A stretch of 57,505 bases of DNA from Acanthaster planci (GCF_001949145.1 NW_019091362.1:9726870-9784374); one strand, 5' to 3'. Positions 33,101-48,100 are shown, counted from the first letter of the stretch. Notes: a model not told the origin generated them from the sequence alone. A program made the numbers and translations.

Positions 33101-36100
33101 TGAAGCAGACCTAAAGGCTTCGGGGGCCCAGCAGTAGAAGGTGCTGGAGAGGCCACCGTGGAGTCCGACCCGGCTGCTGTAACCAATACCAAACCCTGGG
33201 CATATCAGGAGCAGGACAAGCCTGCTGATGTCATGATCACCATACCCAAACAAGAAGCTATTATCGAGGATTGGTGAAAGGGAAAATCCCAAGAAAGGCA
33301 AGCAGGCTAACCCTAATCAGCCGCAGCCAATGTACGCCCACTAAACGCGGTCCCTGTAGGAGTATAACAACCACTACACGAGCTACGTGACATGCAACAT
33401 GGTGTGGATGGGGCCATCGCCAAACACCATGACTATCAGGAGGAGTCGTCTGGACTACAACGCAGCGAATAACTAGGGTACCACAGTGTACCATAACCTC
33501 CAAACTGAGCCAGTATAGCTGAACCGAACCAGCAGCACACTCCAGCTGTGGACAGGTTTCCACACTCCAGCTGTGGGCAGGTTTGGACACACTCCTGACT
33601 GTTGGGCTGAGGTGGAGACGGGCTAGTGGCCGTGAAAGACCTCAAAGGAAGCCTGTAAGCGAGCACTAGTGGCAGAGACAACCACAAATGTCATGACTGC
33701 CTACAAGACCCCACAATATGGCATTGCCGGACTGAATGGCAAACCAAAGTGAGTCACCCACACGGCCAGTAGAGGGGCGCAGAGTGAAGATGGCCCGCAG
33801 GGAGCATCAATAACACTAAAATTGCCCGAGCTGCATTACCAGACCAGATGGTAAGCTGAGCCGCACCAGCAGAAATGCTGCTACACGACTATGAACCACA
33901 GGTAGTGCTCCTCCAGGCAGACTCTGCCACACCCCAGAAGGCGAGTAGGGGTGCATGGACAGGCCAAAATACTCGAAGAAGGCCTGTGGGCATGACAGCT
34001 GAATGACCAGATGTATCATCACCCCGTGCCAGGGGACCAGCTGTCAAACTGCTGCGAGTCTTGAAAGTACTTGAAGAGCAAACTTGCGTGCTCAACAGGT
34101 CAGTACTGGAGCAAATGAGGGTATTGCAGGGTCGTACCCCAGACAACAGATAGGGAGGGAACAGTAAACCTATGCACTGTCCTATTCCCTAGGTTCGCAA
34201 GGATCGAAACCACCACACCACTGTCCTTACTAACCAAGCTATGCCAAGCCCACGAACAGGCGTACTACTCGAAGCAAGGTAAAAAGCAAACTCTCAATAT
34301 CTCCCCCTAGAACTGGAATCTAACACACAGAAAGGGAGAAGCAATACTGAAAGAACAAAATAGGGAATGCCAAAATTTCCAGTGATTACAAAACAGAAAT
34401 CAACAAGCAAGACAACTCACAGAATAATGAGACAACCGCTCTAAAAAATATTCTGATAATACACCCAACAAAAATATAAAAAAGACATGCCACAACTGGG
34501 CAAAACTAAACAGCAGGTATATACACGTACAGAAAAATGGAATAAGCAGAAAAAAAGAGACAAACGTACTCAATTTCATTCTGAAATCAACAAAAATATA
34601 TATATAGAAGAAAACAAACAGCTCCATCAAGCGAGAACCTAGAAAAACAGAGATACAAAAACTAAGTCAGTCTGCCAACTTGTGCAAGACTGAGAAATGA
34701 ATGACAAAATACATATCTACATGGGAAAAAGGAACAGTCTTACCATTCACAAGAATGAGAAAGACCAAAGAAACAAGGTGATCCAGAAATCATGACACCG
34801 AAACACAAAGCAGCGAAGGAAAAACTCTCGAAAATTTCGGAGCCGGACCAAAACATGTCCAATAGTAATGGCACTAAGAAAAAGAGGAAGAACATGGCGG
34901 CCGATTCCACGGGAGACAAGCGAGTGAGGGCGCACGACAATTTAGCGAATGGAAGTAACGGACTAGGAAATAATGCATATGTACTGGTAATCTGCCTGGG
35001 TTGCAGGCAGTAGATTTGTTTGTTTACAAAATAAACAATCTCAATTGAATTCTATAAATATTATATGCCAGTTTTGTGTCATTTAAGATCCCTTCTTTCA
35101 TGCAGTAACATTGGTTATTAAGTCAAAGGAATGCTAAATACTGGGGAAATAAGCATTTAAAAAAGAGACCAACTTCAAATGTAATTTTATCGAAACCTAG
35201 GTTTTATTCTCCAGTGAGAAATTTGCCTCTTCGTGAGAATGGTGATGACATGTTGGAAACAAACTCTTCAAATCGGTTGCAGAGGGAAAAATAATGGATT
35301 CCCTCAAATGAATGTACAATGCTGTAGATGCTACTGAGATCTTGGATATTAAAGTGCTTTCAACTCAAATGAAAACTAAGCATTCAAGGAAAAAATTAAC
35401 AGATGGAAAATTAAAAGATATCCTTCAACTGTAAAATGTAATTGTTAAAATGATCAGACAAATATCTCAACACCCACGCAGTAAACAAGTAATTTAACAC
35501 AACCATCTGCTAATTTGGGCATATGTCTTTTTCATTCAACCAGTAAGCTCACTAGGAACAAGTTATAATTGGGACTTCACTTTATAAGACAGACAATGAC
35601 CTGTCACACAAATTTCACTTGCCCAGCCTTTGCTGTCCTGTTTCCTTCTCCTTTTTGATCCGATTGGCCGATCTCAGGCAAGTGTAAATAATGTTTAACC
35701 ATACACCAGATGGTTGTCGGAACAGAAAGATGTGTTTGATGCACAATCAGGATTTCGACTTGACCCAGAATACATAAACAGTGTCGGTTAGGAATCTGGG
35801 ACCTAGATATAAAGGAAATGCAGTGAAAGGGGTTCCAATACTGTAGCACTCCTCACCTTGAGGTGCCATGCAATCCTCGCAGCCCGTGGCCACCTTCAGC
35901 TTGCCAATGTATCCCCTGACCACTGCCTTCCCCACGGTCTCTCCGTACAGGGCATTAGCTGATATGCCTCTGGTGGTTGGAGTCATTTCCTCGTAGTTGT
36001 AGATGACCTCATGTGGGACGACAACACTTCCAGCCCTATGGGAGTGTTGCACACATTTAGCATGTCAAAGATGTGGCAGTGAAAGCCTTTCAAAAGTTGA

Positions 36101-39100
36101 TGACTCTTTTCTTGAAAGCCACAATTTTCAATAAGAGCACCTAACAACTGTTGATGATTTTCCATAAGTAACAAACATGTCTGATATGAATAGCATAGTC
36201 TCTTAAGGAAAACAGCAATAAATGGTAAGACATGACAAATGTACAAAATGAATGTAGCGTTTACATTGTCCCTGTAATAAAATAAAAAGAAATATTGCAT
36301 TTACATACTGAGAGCATTTCAGTGACAATCTGGTTTAAAGTTTTTGGCAGCATGGCTGTAGACCTGAATTGTAGTCTAGTACAGAAAGAAACTTTCTGGA
36401 GAACTGTTCACCAATTCTAAGCCACGTACCTCAGGTCTTCCTGATTGATAACAACCTGAGAGAAGCCTGCCACGAACTTGTACTCGATTTCGACCTGTTC
36501 AATGGAAGTGGAAAAATAACACAAAGTCCTTGACTACAATTTCACCTTTTTAGCCCTATGGGTTACGCAGAGTAACAGTGAACTTATCTGTCACTATCAT
36601 TTCAATAATAGGAATATCATCAAGAACGATTTCAATCAAAACAATGACATTCAGGAATTAATCAATACACCAAAATTGACACCCCCCCCCAAAAGACTCA
36701 ACTGAGTTGCTTTGTACAATTACTGACTCTTTGTTAGAAATCAGAAGGCTTTACATAAGAACTCCCCTGAAAAATCAAGCACTGTTCATTTCTACTCACT
36801 GACAGTTTGAATTCAGTGACGAGGGCAATGCATGCGTCAGAGAACTTGCTTATTCTAGGATCGCACACTGTACCATTGTAGATTGGGGCAATGACCGCTA
36901 TCTCAAAGGAAACTTTCTTCTTGACAACTGAGGTAAAGAAATTTGAAAAACTAGAAAATTAACTTAATGAATAATCACCACTACATCCTCCTACAGTTTC
37001 TCAATTTCTGCACATAAAATAAACAACTTTTTTTTAAAGACATCTGATATCCATTGTGGCTCAAACTGCCGATGAAATGAATGCTTTTTAAATTGGTCAT
37101 TTAAAAAATTTTGAGATGTAAATGATGTTCTAACGTACCTGTCCAAATTGGAGAGACTGGGTATTCGTCATCAGGCACATTTGGTACACGTTCTGTCAAA
37201 TTCAAATCGACAACAATTGCAAGTATCAGTTTCGCCTATTATGTTACACAGTTATACAGGCAGGAAATTTCAAAGACTACAGTTTTAAAAAAAAATGGCT
37301 TCAATAGAGCAGCTTTTACACAGTAACCTCAAAGTGGTTTTTCCACTTCCCTCAGAATGACTATGATGTGATTCACTATAACGCTGACGGCCCCAGATGT
37401 GGAACATTTAATAATGTAGCACACCTTTTTGAAATCTCTAGCCCTATACCATGGCTGAAAGCTAGTGTTGACAAAAAACCCACAAAATTTGAGAAATTTC
37501 AAGACTTTTAAGTGGTTGTGGAAGCGGAACTTTTCAGATTGCTTGAAGATTTACTTCTGTTTAGACTGGAACACTTCTTGATGAGCAAGAGTCAATGGTG
37601 ACATATCCGGGGGGGGGGAGTTGTCGGTGGAGGGGGGGGACACGTTGCCCTTTCATTCTTACGTGAAAGTGCCAACACTGTAGAAATAATCCTACCACTT
37701 GCACTTTCTGGGGGAGGTCAGGTTCCTTTAATTTTTTAGGACAAAACTTTAGAATATTGTTTTCAGTCAAATTTCCATTTAGCCTCCTGGACTCAAAACC
37801 CAGAAATCCCACTGTGCCCCGCCAGATTTGGACCTCGAGGCTGAAGGGTCAGACCTATTCTTACCCGAGCAGTCCTTAGCTCGCCAGCCATTAGCACATT
37901 CACAAGAACACGTAGCCTCGCGTCGTGTTCCGCCGTTCAGACACACAAATCCCAGGGGGCACACTGCAACAAAAATATGTCATAGGCAGAACGGAACTCA
38001 ACCTAAAATAAGCACACATTCACCGCCATGACGGGCATGTCTGACTACCTAGCAGTTAGAGGTTTGGCTGGATCTGATGAAATTTGGTAAATTTAAAAAT
38101 AAAAGGTTTACGTCTTCTTACAGGTTAAAATTTAATTTCAGGAATAGAGCATTCAGGAATGGAGAGTGTGAACATAAAAGAATAGGACACAAGGTGAAAA
38201 AGATGACCGGAAAAAAATATGCATGTCGCTGGACGGCAGAATGTTATTGCCTCCACATCATTTGCTTCAAAATAATATACCAAATTCTAATGAATGAAGA
38301 TGTATGGAATAATCTCATCCAAAAAGAAGGACTTGCTGTGGAATACAAAAACAAATGGAAGAGTAAGACGCTCACCGGCACACAATGGATCAGTGTGGAA
38401 ATATGGACAATCGCAGACGCACATGAACTTGTTCTGATACGATCCTCCATTCTGGCATGGCTCACACTCTGTCGTGAAAATGATCGTTAGAATATGGCCA
38501 GTGATAAGAACATATCATATATACATAGATAATTGTAGCACAGCGTTTAAGGGGGTCGCTGTTCATGACACAGATGTTCATCTTTTTATTGTGAGCTTAC
38601 ATGCCTCAACATTGAAAGCTAAACAACCAATTTTAAGTTGTACGTTCTGTTCTCTACTTGTGCTCTTGGACAGTTTGAAATAACCTCAAATATATGCATT
38701 TCTCAGCTTTAATCATCGGCCATCAAAATTGGGGGATGAATTAAATTGGTAATTCTCTCACTAAAGAAGGGGGCTACATTAAACTCCCTCTACTGCTCTC
38801 CGGGATTTATCCCCTGTACATCTTGCTATGTAACGATGCTCTGGTACCTGTGCACGTCTTTCCAGTGAACGGTGACGGGCATGTGCAGTTGCAAGAGACC
38901 TCAGAGAATTCTCCGCCATTCTGGCACTCTGCCTGTCCTCCACATGCTATGTTTGAAAGCAAACACATGAACAAATGCCGATCGACAGTTTTCAACAAGG
39001 ACTACGCAGACTGGGTCAAGCTCTTATAGCAAAAGAGATATTACATTAAGGTACACTCTTCTATAAGATACAAACACCAAACCAGATGGAGTATATTCTC

Positions 39101-42100
39101 ATGTGTTATTAAAGTTCTCGGCTAGGATGTAAAACTGTGCTTTCTTGATATGGTTATCTTAGTGTTAAGTGTGTCTGCTCATTTTAAGGGCATTTTAACT
39201 TACAACTTTCTGCAAGACTTATCAAAAACGACAGGTGAAAACGTCTTGACATTCCACACTCTTTTCTGTTTGCTCCAATTCCCCCTGAATTGACATGTAT
39301 AGTTGGTTGAGAGGATAAATGACATCACTCACACTGTACCCATAACTATAACTTTCAACTACTCCACCGCTGCCAAACGAAAACTTGAAATCAGAAATGC
39401 ATTCTCGGTGGCTGGACTGGAAGTTCCAACATTGCCACATATCTAGTTTCTGCTGAAGCTGTTCCTACAGTACGATACTGACCTGCACAGACGGGTGGGA
39501 GATAAGCCCCGGGGCAGTCACAGAGGCAGGTGTCGGGGTCTTGATCGGTTCCCCCGTGGGCACAAGGTATACACTCTAGGGGAACACAGAGGGAGAGTAT
39601 TGGTGAGTTAGGCAGTCGGCAGTATCTGTTACACACCATTGGCACAGTGGTACTTTTCTCACCTTCTGCTTCTCTGACCCAGGTTCTAATCCCACCTAAG
39701 TCATTGTGTGGATTGGGCTCTCAGTCTTTACAATCTGTCTGGGGTTTTCCTCCCACCATTAAACCTGAACATTTCAACACCATCTTCTCTCTAAAGGTTT
39801 CGTCAGGCTTGAGTGCTACAGAGCCTAGAGTGTTTGAGAGGATGTTTCATCACCAGAAACAAATGATGAATGACTTCTCTTTTACGTCATATTTCAGCAA
39901 AGTTCTACTTCCATACTGACAACTTTCGAGTATTGAGAATCACAACAAGACCTTGTACAGAATATATGCACGTCTATGTTATGTATAATTTACTATGATA
40001 TAAGCAATGAGTGCTATTAGACAGGTGTCACTTTGCACATTAATAAAGAAGAAATCAATCTGGCTTTCATTGTAAAGTAATATTCTAGTATGAATAAAGC
40101 TGCAAAATAAACTGAAAATGCTGAATGTTAACGATGAGATTCAATAATAAATTCGGAAAAAAGTGCAGCTTATTTCAAGAAAAGCTTTTGCAACTCCTAC
40201 ATTTACATGGTAAAATGAAAAGATTTTTTTGCGATTCCTTTATAATTAAATGACCACTGCATGAACTGTATTTCAGATTTCCCAGAACCGATTACTTTTG
40301 CAGTCACCTGAGCAGGTTGGTCCAGTCCACGGAGGCGGGCAGTTACATCGGCAGGCCGCCTCCTCAAATTGCCCAGCATTATCACACTTGATGTCTGGCG
40401 GGCAAACTGATACACAAAAACAAGGAAGAATGCTCAGTTATGTATGCACAGTAACAAGATATTAAGACATCTGCAAGTATACTTTGCAGTTCGATACCAT
40501 CATCTGTCAACAATGTTTATCATTACTGAAACAACTGAACTTCACCTTACTCAAATTCACAAAGGGCAGGAACCAGCCCTGAAACTTCCCAGGTGAAAGA
40601 GCGACAGTTTCACACCGTCAGTTTTCTGATTGTTGATAGGTTTTTCAGTATAGACCCTGATATCAACTTTGATATTCCAGACAGTACCTGTGAACTTTGT
40701 TGACAATTTCCATATGAGCACGGATATCAAATTGGTACATTTCAATGCTAGTAGCCTACGAAAAAACATATCGAGTATTGCTCAGTACCTTAACCTTCTA
40801 CAAAAGGACTTTACAGCTATTGGAATATCAGAAATTTGGTTAAATGATGTACATGACCCTTTAGTACGAATCCCAAATTATACCACTGAAGGGAGCTGTA
40901 GGCAAAGTAAGCAAGGTGGAGGGGTTGTGCTTTATATATGAGAAGACCTGGTATATAAAACTCCCAATGACTTAATGAATACTAATTGTGATATCCAATT
41001 GTGATTCTCTCAAATCATTACCTTCTTTATCTGTGTTTGTTAGAAAACTAAAAACCCAGTTGCTCGGCTCATTCCTAAATCATATTTATTTGTGCTCTAT
41101 TATTGCGGCATTGTTTCACAAGGGTTTGTTTTGTCTTGTTTGTCATTTGTCTGTCCCCTGTTAGATTGTACGGTTGTTTTTGTCTGTCTATAGGTTGGGG
41201 TACAAAGGCATTCCTGCATAACCTTAAACCTAAATGTTGTCATCTAATTTATCAAATGTATAATCCTATTTCATGTAATGTTACTCAATTTAATGACCAG
41301 GTATATTCAGTACTTAAGTAATGTAACATATTTGGTTACATTGTAAAGAATGGTAGCATTGAAATAAATGTTTCATCATCATCACACTGTACGTCACGCC
41401 AAGCATTGGAAGAAAAGTTGCACAAATTTCTACAACTGGTAAAAGTTTCAGTCATTACCATCGCAGAGAACGCCCATGTAGGAATTGAAGCAATCGCAGA
41501 CGCAAGTGTCTTTATCCTGGTTCCCACCATTCACGCATTCCTTGCATTCTAAGAGACATAAGAACAAAAGGATGCAAGTAGGTACACGTGTAGTGATTTT
41601 ATAATGTGCAAAAATGCTGTAATGTCTTTCTGGATTATTGCTTCTCATTTTGTTTAAGATAATTGCTTTTCATGAATTGTTCCGAGAATTTCTGTCGTAA
41701 TTTCACAATGCTGCACAAATTTTTAGTGATTTAGTATATGACACAGTCGTATGCCCTTTTCACAGAGCATTGAAAAATTGAAAAGCTTGAGAATTTTCTC
41801 ATACTTGAGAAATCTTACAAAATGCCATCGTGTGGAAGGACACCAATGTTTGAGAGTGACTAGAGTGTCCTGGCAATTTTTCTCAATCCCAGAGATATTT
41901 TTAAGGTCCGGACCTTTGACAAAAATCATCCGCTAGGGGAGGATTTCTCGTGGTACCCTTGACAAACAATCATGCGAAAGAATGTAATGTTAAATGTACG
42001 GTGTTCCACACAATAATCTATGCCTGAACATGTGTGAGGATTGTGGCATGCAATCGTGGCACTGATCAGCATTGCTGCGGCCCACAATCTCTGCACCGAT

Positions 42101-45100
42101 CTCGCAACACACACATTGCGACAACTTTATTATTGAATTTGTTAACATTAATTGGACTGATACAACATCCGGTGCCTTGCACGGTGCTTGGTAAATTTGC
42201 ACAGCATGAAGAGCCCTCAACATAAGTTGAGAAGAGATTTCAGTGTAAATTGCTGTATTGAAAATACAGAAAAAGAAAAACTCGAAGTGGTTGGAAAGAA
42301 AAGAGGCATGAGACAACAGGAAATAATATACAAGATTAGAAACTTTATCAGACGAAAACCTCAATATAATTTAAACAGGAAAGAAAAAATTGCCAAATCA
42401 CGTTGAAAAACAACCACAAAGCGACATGTCGTATTTACATCCAATGAGGTATGAATAAATTTATGATTCAACTATCGGTTTTTGCAGACGGAAATGCAGC
42501 TAGTCTACCCACCTGAACACAAAAGGCCAGCATACACTTCTGGACACTGACATGCACAGGTGTCAGGATCTTGTGAATGACCGCCATTCTGACAAGGTTC
42601 ACAAGCTACAGTAAAACAACAACAAACACACACTAACAGTGAATTCTCAATAAAATTTGCTTCCAGTTGAACATAAAGATGCACTCAAAACGTAAGAGAG
42701 AAACACACTTATGAGGTGGACTGTGGGCTTGGTGGTTAGGGTTTGTGTCTCTCCACCCAGGGTAAAAATCTGGTACCGGACTAGACCACCCCTTTAAGCC
42801 CTAGTCTGCCATGTTACTCTGACCAAGGAGAGTGGTGATTTATGACTGACACGCGCGCACAGAATCTGATTAGAGAGTGCATGTGTTTTAGTTACCCATG
42901 TATGCAGTGAATGGGTCCAGCTACAATGGTTTACACACTGGGGGGAGACCCTACGACTGAATCGCAACTATTTGAAGATTTGGTTTCATCAATCATTGCA
43001 TGCTAAATGAAACCAAATATCACTCGACAAGTTAGCCTGATGGGCCACATTAACTCATGACAGATTTTAACTTCCAAATTTTCTGGGCGGTCCTTAGGTT
43101 TGAGTACCCTTAGAAATCATACCCTCCAAAAACACACATTCTTTACGTGACACTGATGAAAAATTCGTTAACCACTTCCCGCCGGGGTGCCCGGTTTCGG
43201 ACAAAAGAGCTGGTCCATGTAACAACCGACAGTACTCAGAACAAAGGACCTGCTGCTGGATGCCATCATTTTTCGACTTCCATTTTTTGAAGGTAATCCG
43301 TCACTGTTTTGAAACAGTATACCACTGTTTTGGGAATAGCGGATTAGCACTGCGGACAAAGTGCTCCAGGGCCCAAATGATGAGCGACACAGCACCGCTA
43401 ATCCAGCTGCGTATGAAAAGACGCAACTGACATTCACCAGAACAAAGGAAATTGCAGGGCTGAATACTCAGGCGTCAATGAAGGTTGCCTCTCAGATTAG
43501 AGTAGCCACCAGACAGTCGTTTGTGTGGGTGTAGACGTCCAGTAAATGAACACATGAATTTTTGAAGAATTTTGAAAACGGAAAATCTTGAAAAGGTCCC
43601 GTCATCTCATCCCGCTCAAGAAAAATCCACCCGGCAAGAAGTGGTTAATTAAAGAAGAAGCCAAAACTTCTAGTGATCTGCATAAATAAGTTTCCCTGAT
43701 AAATGGAATATCTTTATGTTCATTTCAGCAACATGAAAACAGTACAAGTCGGGATACTATTTCTTTTGAAAAGTAAGCCAGAGTGAATATTGAATAACTT
43801 TCCAATGAAGATCTGGCATGAGGTTCTAACTACATGTAGGGGAAGGAAAAATAAAACTGCGAAGAGATGGACGACGAGGCGGAAGCGTTGACATTTTCAG
43901 CAGTATTTGTGTTGGATGAAAGGCTCGACTGTTGGATGAAAGGCTTGAATGTGTGTCATTTTGGCATGCACATGACGGGCTGCATTTCATGAGGAATAGC
44001 TATTTAAGCTTTGGAAAGTATCTTTCCACCACATGAAAACAGAATTTCCTTGGCATGACATAAAATCCTTCTCTTTTCAAGACGACAGCCGGTAAAGGCC
44101 GGTCACAGCCAAACCTGAGAAGGGAATCACACAGAAGTGAAAGTCACCTCGATGGGCATGGTTGAGATCCTTAGTTATGACAACTAATGAGTAAAAAATG
44201 TAGAAGGCACAACTGATGATACCACCAAGTATCAAAGATACAAGAAGTCACAACAAAAATATCATGGGCAATACTCCCCCAAGTTCAGTTCACAATTCAA
44301 ACAAATGCAACTGAGACTATTTGTCAGTTGGGAACTTCTTATTGGTATTATTTCACGACATCAACTTTGTTTCACCTGAATTGCTAATAATGAAACTGTG
44401 TGTGAAATTCATCACGGTTGATTGTTTCCCGTAATTTCTACTCCAGACCAAACATGCTGTATTTTTGAAAAGGGGAGTATGGTATAAAAAAGAATCCTTA
44501 CAATATCCCAAACTCATTGTCAAAGCCATATCTGTGACAGTGCTGAGAAAAATATTCGGGCAGGCATTCTGTGGACGATTTTACTGACATTAGCTAATAA
44601 ATAACATTTGCTGACCAAACAAATAAATAATACTCAATAACAGCAAAGGGGAACATGACTAAATCGAGAAATGATACTCAGAAAAGGGGTGAAACTCTGC
44701 AACTGCACACACTCTATATTATTCTGTCTAAAATGGGCTGAACTTCAGAAAACGACGAAGTGAAAACCACTCTCTGTGACTAGATCTGACTACCTTCCTC
44801 ACTCATTTCAATTTGCATGGAAACTAGGCTTCACACACATGAATTTGGTTCAATGAAAGGTCTATAACTAAAATACAAACTGAAAAGAGCTTTTCTTTGG
44901 TACAAGAAAAGTGACTACTGAGGCAGCACGGGGTTATTTTTACTCATGTCTACACGCAACCGATCCCCAGTGAATTAAGTGTGATTAACTTTTCATAAAT
45001 CTGGGAAGATTTGACAGCCAATATCTGAAGACTGCAGCTGAGGTAGTCTACTCCTCCCAACAAAACGACATGATTGCCGGTACAATGAACTTGTTCACCC

Positions 45101-48100
45101 ATCAAACAAAAGATTTTTGTATTGGTTATTAAAAACGCTAGATTTTGTTTGCGACTTAACTTCAAGCATTTTCTTGAATATTCTCTCTGCAGTTTTATCC
45201 GTCTTTTGATGAAAGTACAGCAAGAATGTCATTTCCCACTTTTGAATGGTTTTATTCCTTGGAGATTTGACACCACACTTGAAAATTGAGACAACCATCC
45301 ATCCCTTAAAACACAAATTTACTTGTCTCAGAAAATAGGAGATGCATTTATAAGCAGTTAGTGTGGAAAACAAGTGACCGTGTGATATTTTGAGTTGGTT
45401 TTATCCTCATTCTTGATTCACAAAAAATGCAGTAACTGATGTACATAATTTCATGTAAGCCTAACGACTACTATGCAGTAATGAACCCAAACTGTCGTTT
45501 TTCAACTAAAATTCCCAAAACTTTGACACAGTCATCAGTACAAGGAGGCACGGGACAAAAAATAATCATAATAAACGAAAAGGCATGCAGTTGTAAAATG
45601 AGACAATCCTACCCGTGCAGGTTTTGCCCGTGTAAGGTGACGGGCATGAGCAATTGCAGAAAGATTCCAGAAACGTTCCTCCATTTTGGCAAGTTTCCTC
45701 ATCGCCACACTCTGAAAAAAAAATGCCACAACCACCTCCAGTTTTCATAAACTGTGACACAAATTTCTAATTTCACATTTGGGAATGCTTTATCTTGATG
45801 GTAGTACATAGCGCTTGTTTTTCTCAATAAGTTGATTGAGCTTACTTCATAATAATCAAGGCTGAACCCGAGACATGATTTAATTCACATCAGTAATTCT
45901 TTTTTATCAAATAATACCAAATAATTTTTTCATGAACTTACAAATAATTTAACAGTCCAATTTTCCAAATATCATTTGCAATTTGACAGTAGGAAGACCA
46001 TAATGTACAATGAAAAGGACGGAGTTTTCAGCCAACAATCATTTAAGCAATTAACCCTTTATTCTTACTATTCGAAGTGAACCAGAAAACAAAATATTTC
46101 ATGTAACAGTGGGCAAATTTTGAACAGTTTTTAGCAAACAGAAATCACTAATAAGCAAGGCACTTTGGATATGTTCAGGTAATGGCCTGTTGAAATGTAA
46201 GAAACAAGACGGAGAGAAAAAAAATTAATTTGTCATCCAGGGATTTGTAAAGATAAGTGGAATATTCAATATAACAAAAACTAATTCCAATCAATCAATT
46301 TGTTCAGTGTGAGAATGTCATGCACTACCTGGTACAGTGATTGCAAAGCTACAGTTGGCTTCGTTGTCACTGTCGTCGGCAGCCCTGCACGTCACCACTG
46401 TGATGCCGATTGGAAACGCGTCTCCTGAGCTCACAAGTCTGCCCAAATCATCACTGCACGTGACGGTGAGCAGGCCGTCTACTGTGTCATTAGCTGTGGG
46501 CAGGGTAGGCCAGTCCACGGAGGTGGATGTCTCTCCTGGACCTGCAGCTTGGATGATGTCCTTTGGACAAGTCATCTCTGGAGCTTCACTGTCTGTGAGA
46601 GAAAGATTATTAACCAGAGTTTGGTTTTCCAAAACTTTCTGTATCGTTTTTATGTTGACTAGATCAACAAGATTATCTGCCAGACTGAGCTATCTGCTTT
46701 TATGTGAGCAGATCAGTTTTTCATCACTCAATAAGAAGAATTCTAGCTCGGCTGGAATGAGATGAAATAAAATCAATATGATTCCCAGAATTCTAAACAA
46801 AAGGTTTAACAAAGAATAAACCATACAGACCTACCATAATTAGCCTATTTGAGGCATGGAAGACACAGTAGGAGGGCGCTATTTAGTTTGGGTAAAATCT
46901 TTGTGTTTACTCCAAAGTTAAATACCCACTTCAAATAGCACCCTCCTAATGCACCCTCCATGCTTCACAAAGGCTAATGATGCCCTGCTGTTTACACATG
47001 GGCTTTCCTATGGTTGTGATCATGGGGTTTGATCCTTTAAGCAACCATAAGAAAGCACTGCTATAAACAAAGTGTGACATCATTATGTTTCAGGTCCATT
47101 AATCTAGCAATCAATCAAAGAATCAGTTTATGTCAGACACTCAAATTCATATTGATTACAAATCAAACAAATCTAATGTCATGCCGTCAACTCAAATATA
47201 AAATGTACAGTCTTACCGGTTACAGTGACCACAAAGCTGCATCTGTCCTGGTTACCGCTGCTATCGGCAGCTTCACACTTCACCGTCGTCGCACCAACTG
47301 GAAACTCATCTCCAGAACTGACAAGTCTGCCTGTATCATCCTTGCATGTGACAGGGAGTGGCCCATCTACTGTGTCATTGGCAGATGGAACTGTGGGCCA
47401 GTGGATGGTACCAACAGCTGAGCCCGAATCAACATTGCTGGACATGTTTCCTGGGCAAGTCATGACTGGGGCTTCGTTGTCTGTCCAAGATGTAAAGTTG
47501 AAAACCTCAAAACATAAAATGTGAACTTTCATCCGCGGGCTGCAACATTTTGTTTGGTCTGGTCACTACAGTCATCTCGATTTCAGATACCGTCTTTGTT
47601 ATATGGTAAAATTCACACTAATTATAAATCCAACATTACTGAAACATAATTTCAGTGAGGAAACTTTTAGTAAAGGAACTAAAATAATGGATTATTTTTC
47701 TCTTAGATTTTTTTTGTACAGGAAGAAAAGTACAGCAGGGAGATCTGCATAATCTGTATATCTTGAATCTGTGATCTCTATGAGAATAGACATGGTCTCT
47801 TCAATGAAATGGTTTGCACAAGAACTATAATTCAATTACTCAGTGGAAGTTGTTCTAGATCAACAATGTCATCATCTTTGGGCTTTTAGATTCATGACCG
47901 ATTGGGGTTTCTGGCCTGTGTTAAATCTGTTCATCTAGAGAGAAATAATCATTCTTTACAACCTTTGCTCTTATAACTGTTTTATGTTCAAATGCTCTAA
48001 GGGAAAATAGCTGATTCAGACAGGAAAAACTGGAGACTGGCAATAAGAAAAACCAAAGCTTCAATCTCACCCTTTATTTTAATGAAAAAAGTGCAGTTCC

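Larger units (their letters stand above)
27945..35019 (-). mobile_element. DIRS-type retrotransposon, DIRS-B, nested in a receptor intron
   Basis: A 7.07-kb element on the - strand, the same strand as the host gene. In its own 5'-3' order it has a terminal repeat (35019-34878), a 5' region, Gag, partial RT, RNase H, linker, recombinase, an internal complementary palindrome, and a terminal repeat interrupted by a hAT-like insertion. Outer edges on both sides read ACAAATCTACT. Later insertions, internal deletions and stops show it is inactive. It lies wholly inside intron 27256-35856, so it should be spliced out. Confidence 0.88.

Noticed and set aside
37600-37645. G10/G8 runs as a G-quadruplex of interest
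   Set aside because: Simple homopolymer runs in an intron. Similar runs occur at 20760, 26790 and 55755 without any shared context.
42725-42800. A-box-like ggcttggtggttagg suggesting a SINE
   Set aside because: The expected B box is not recognisable.
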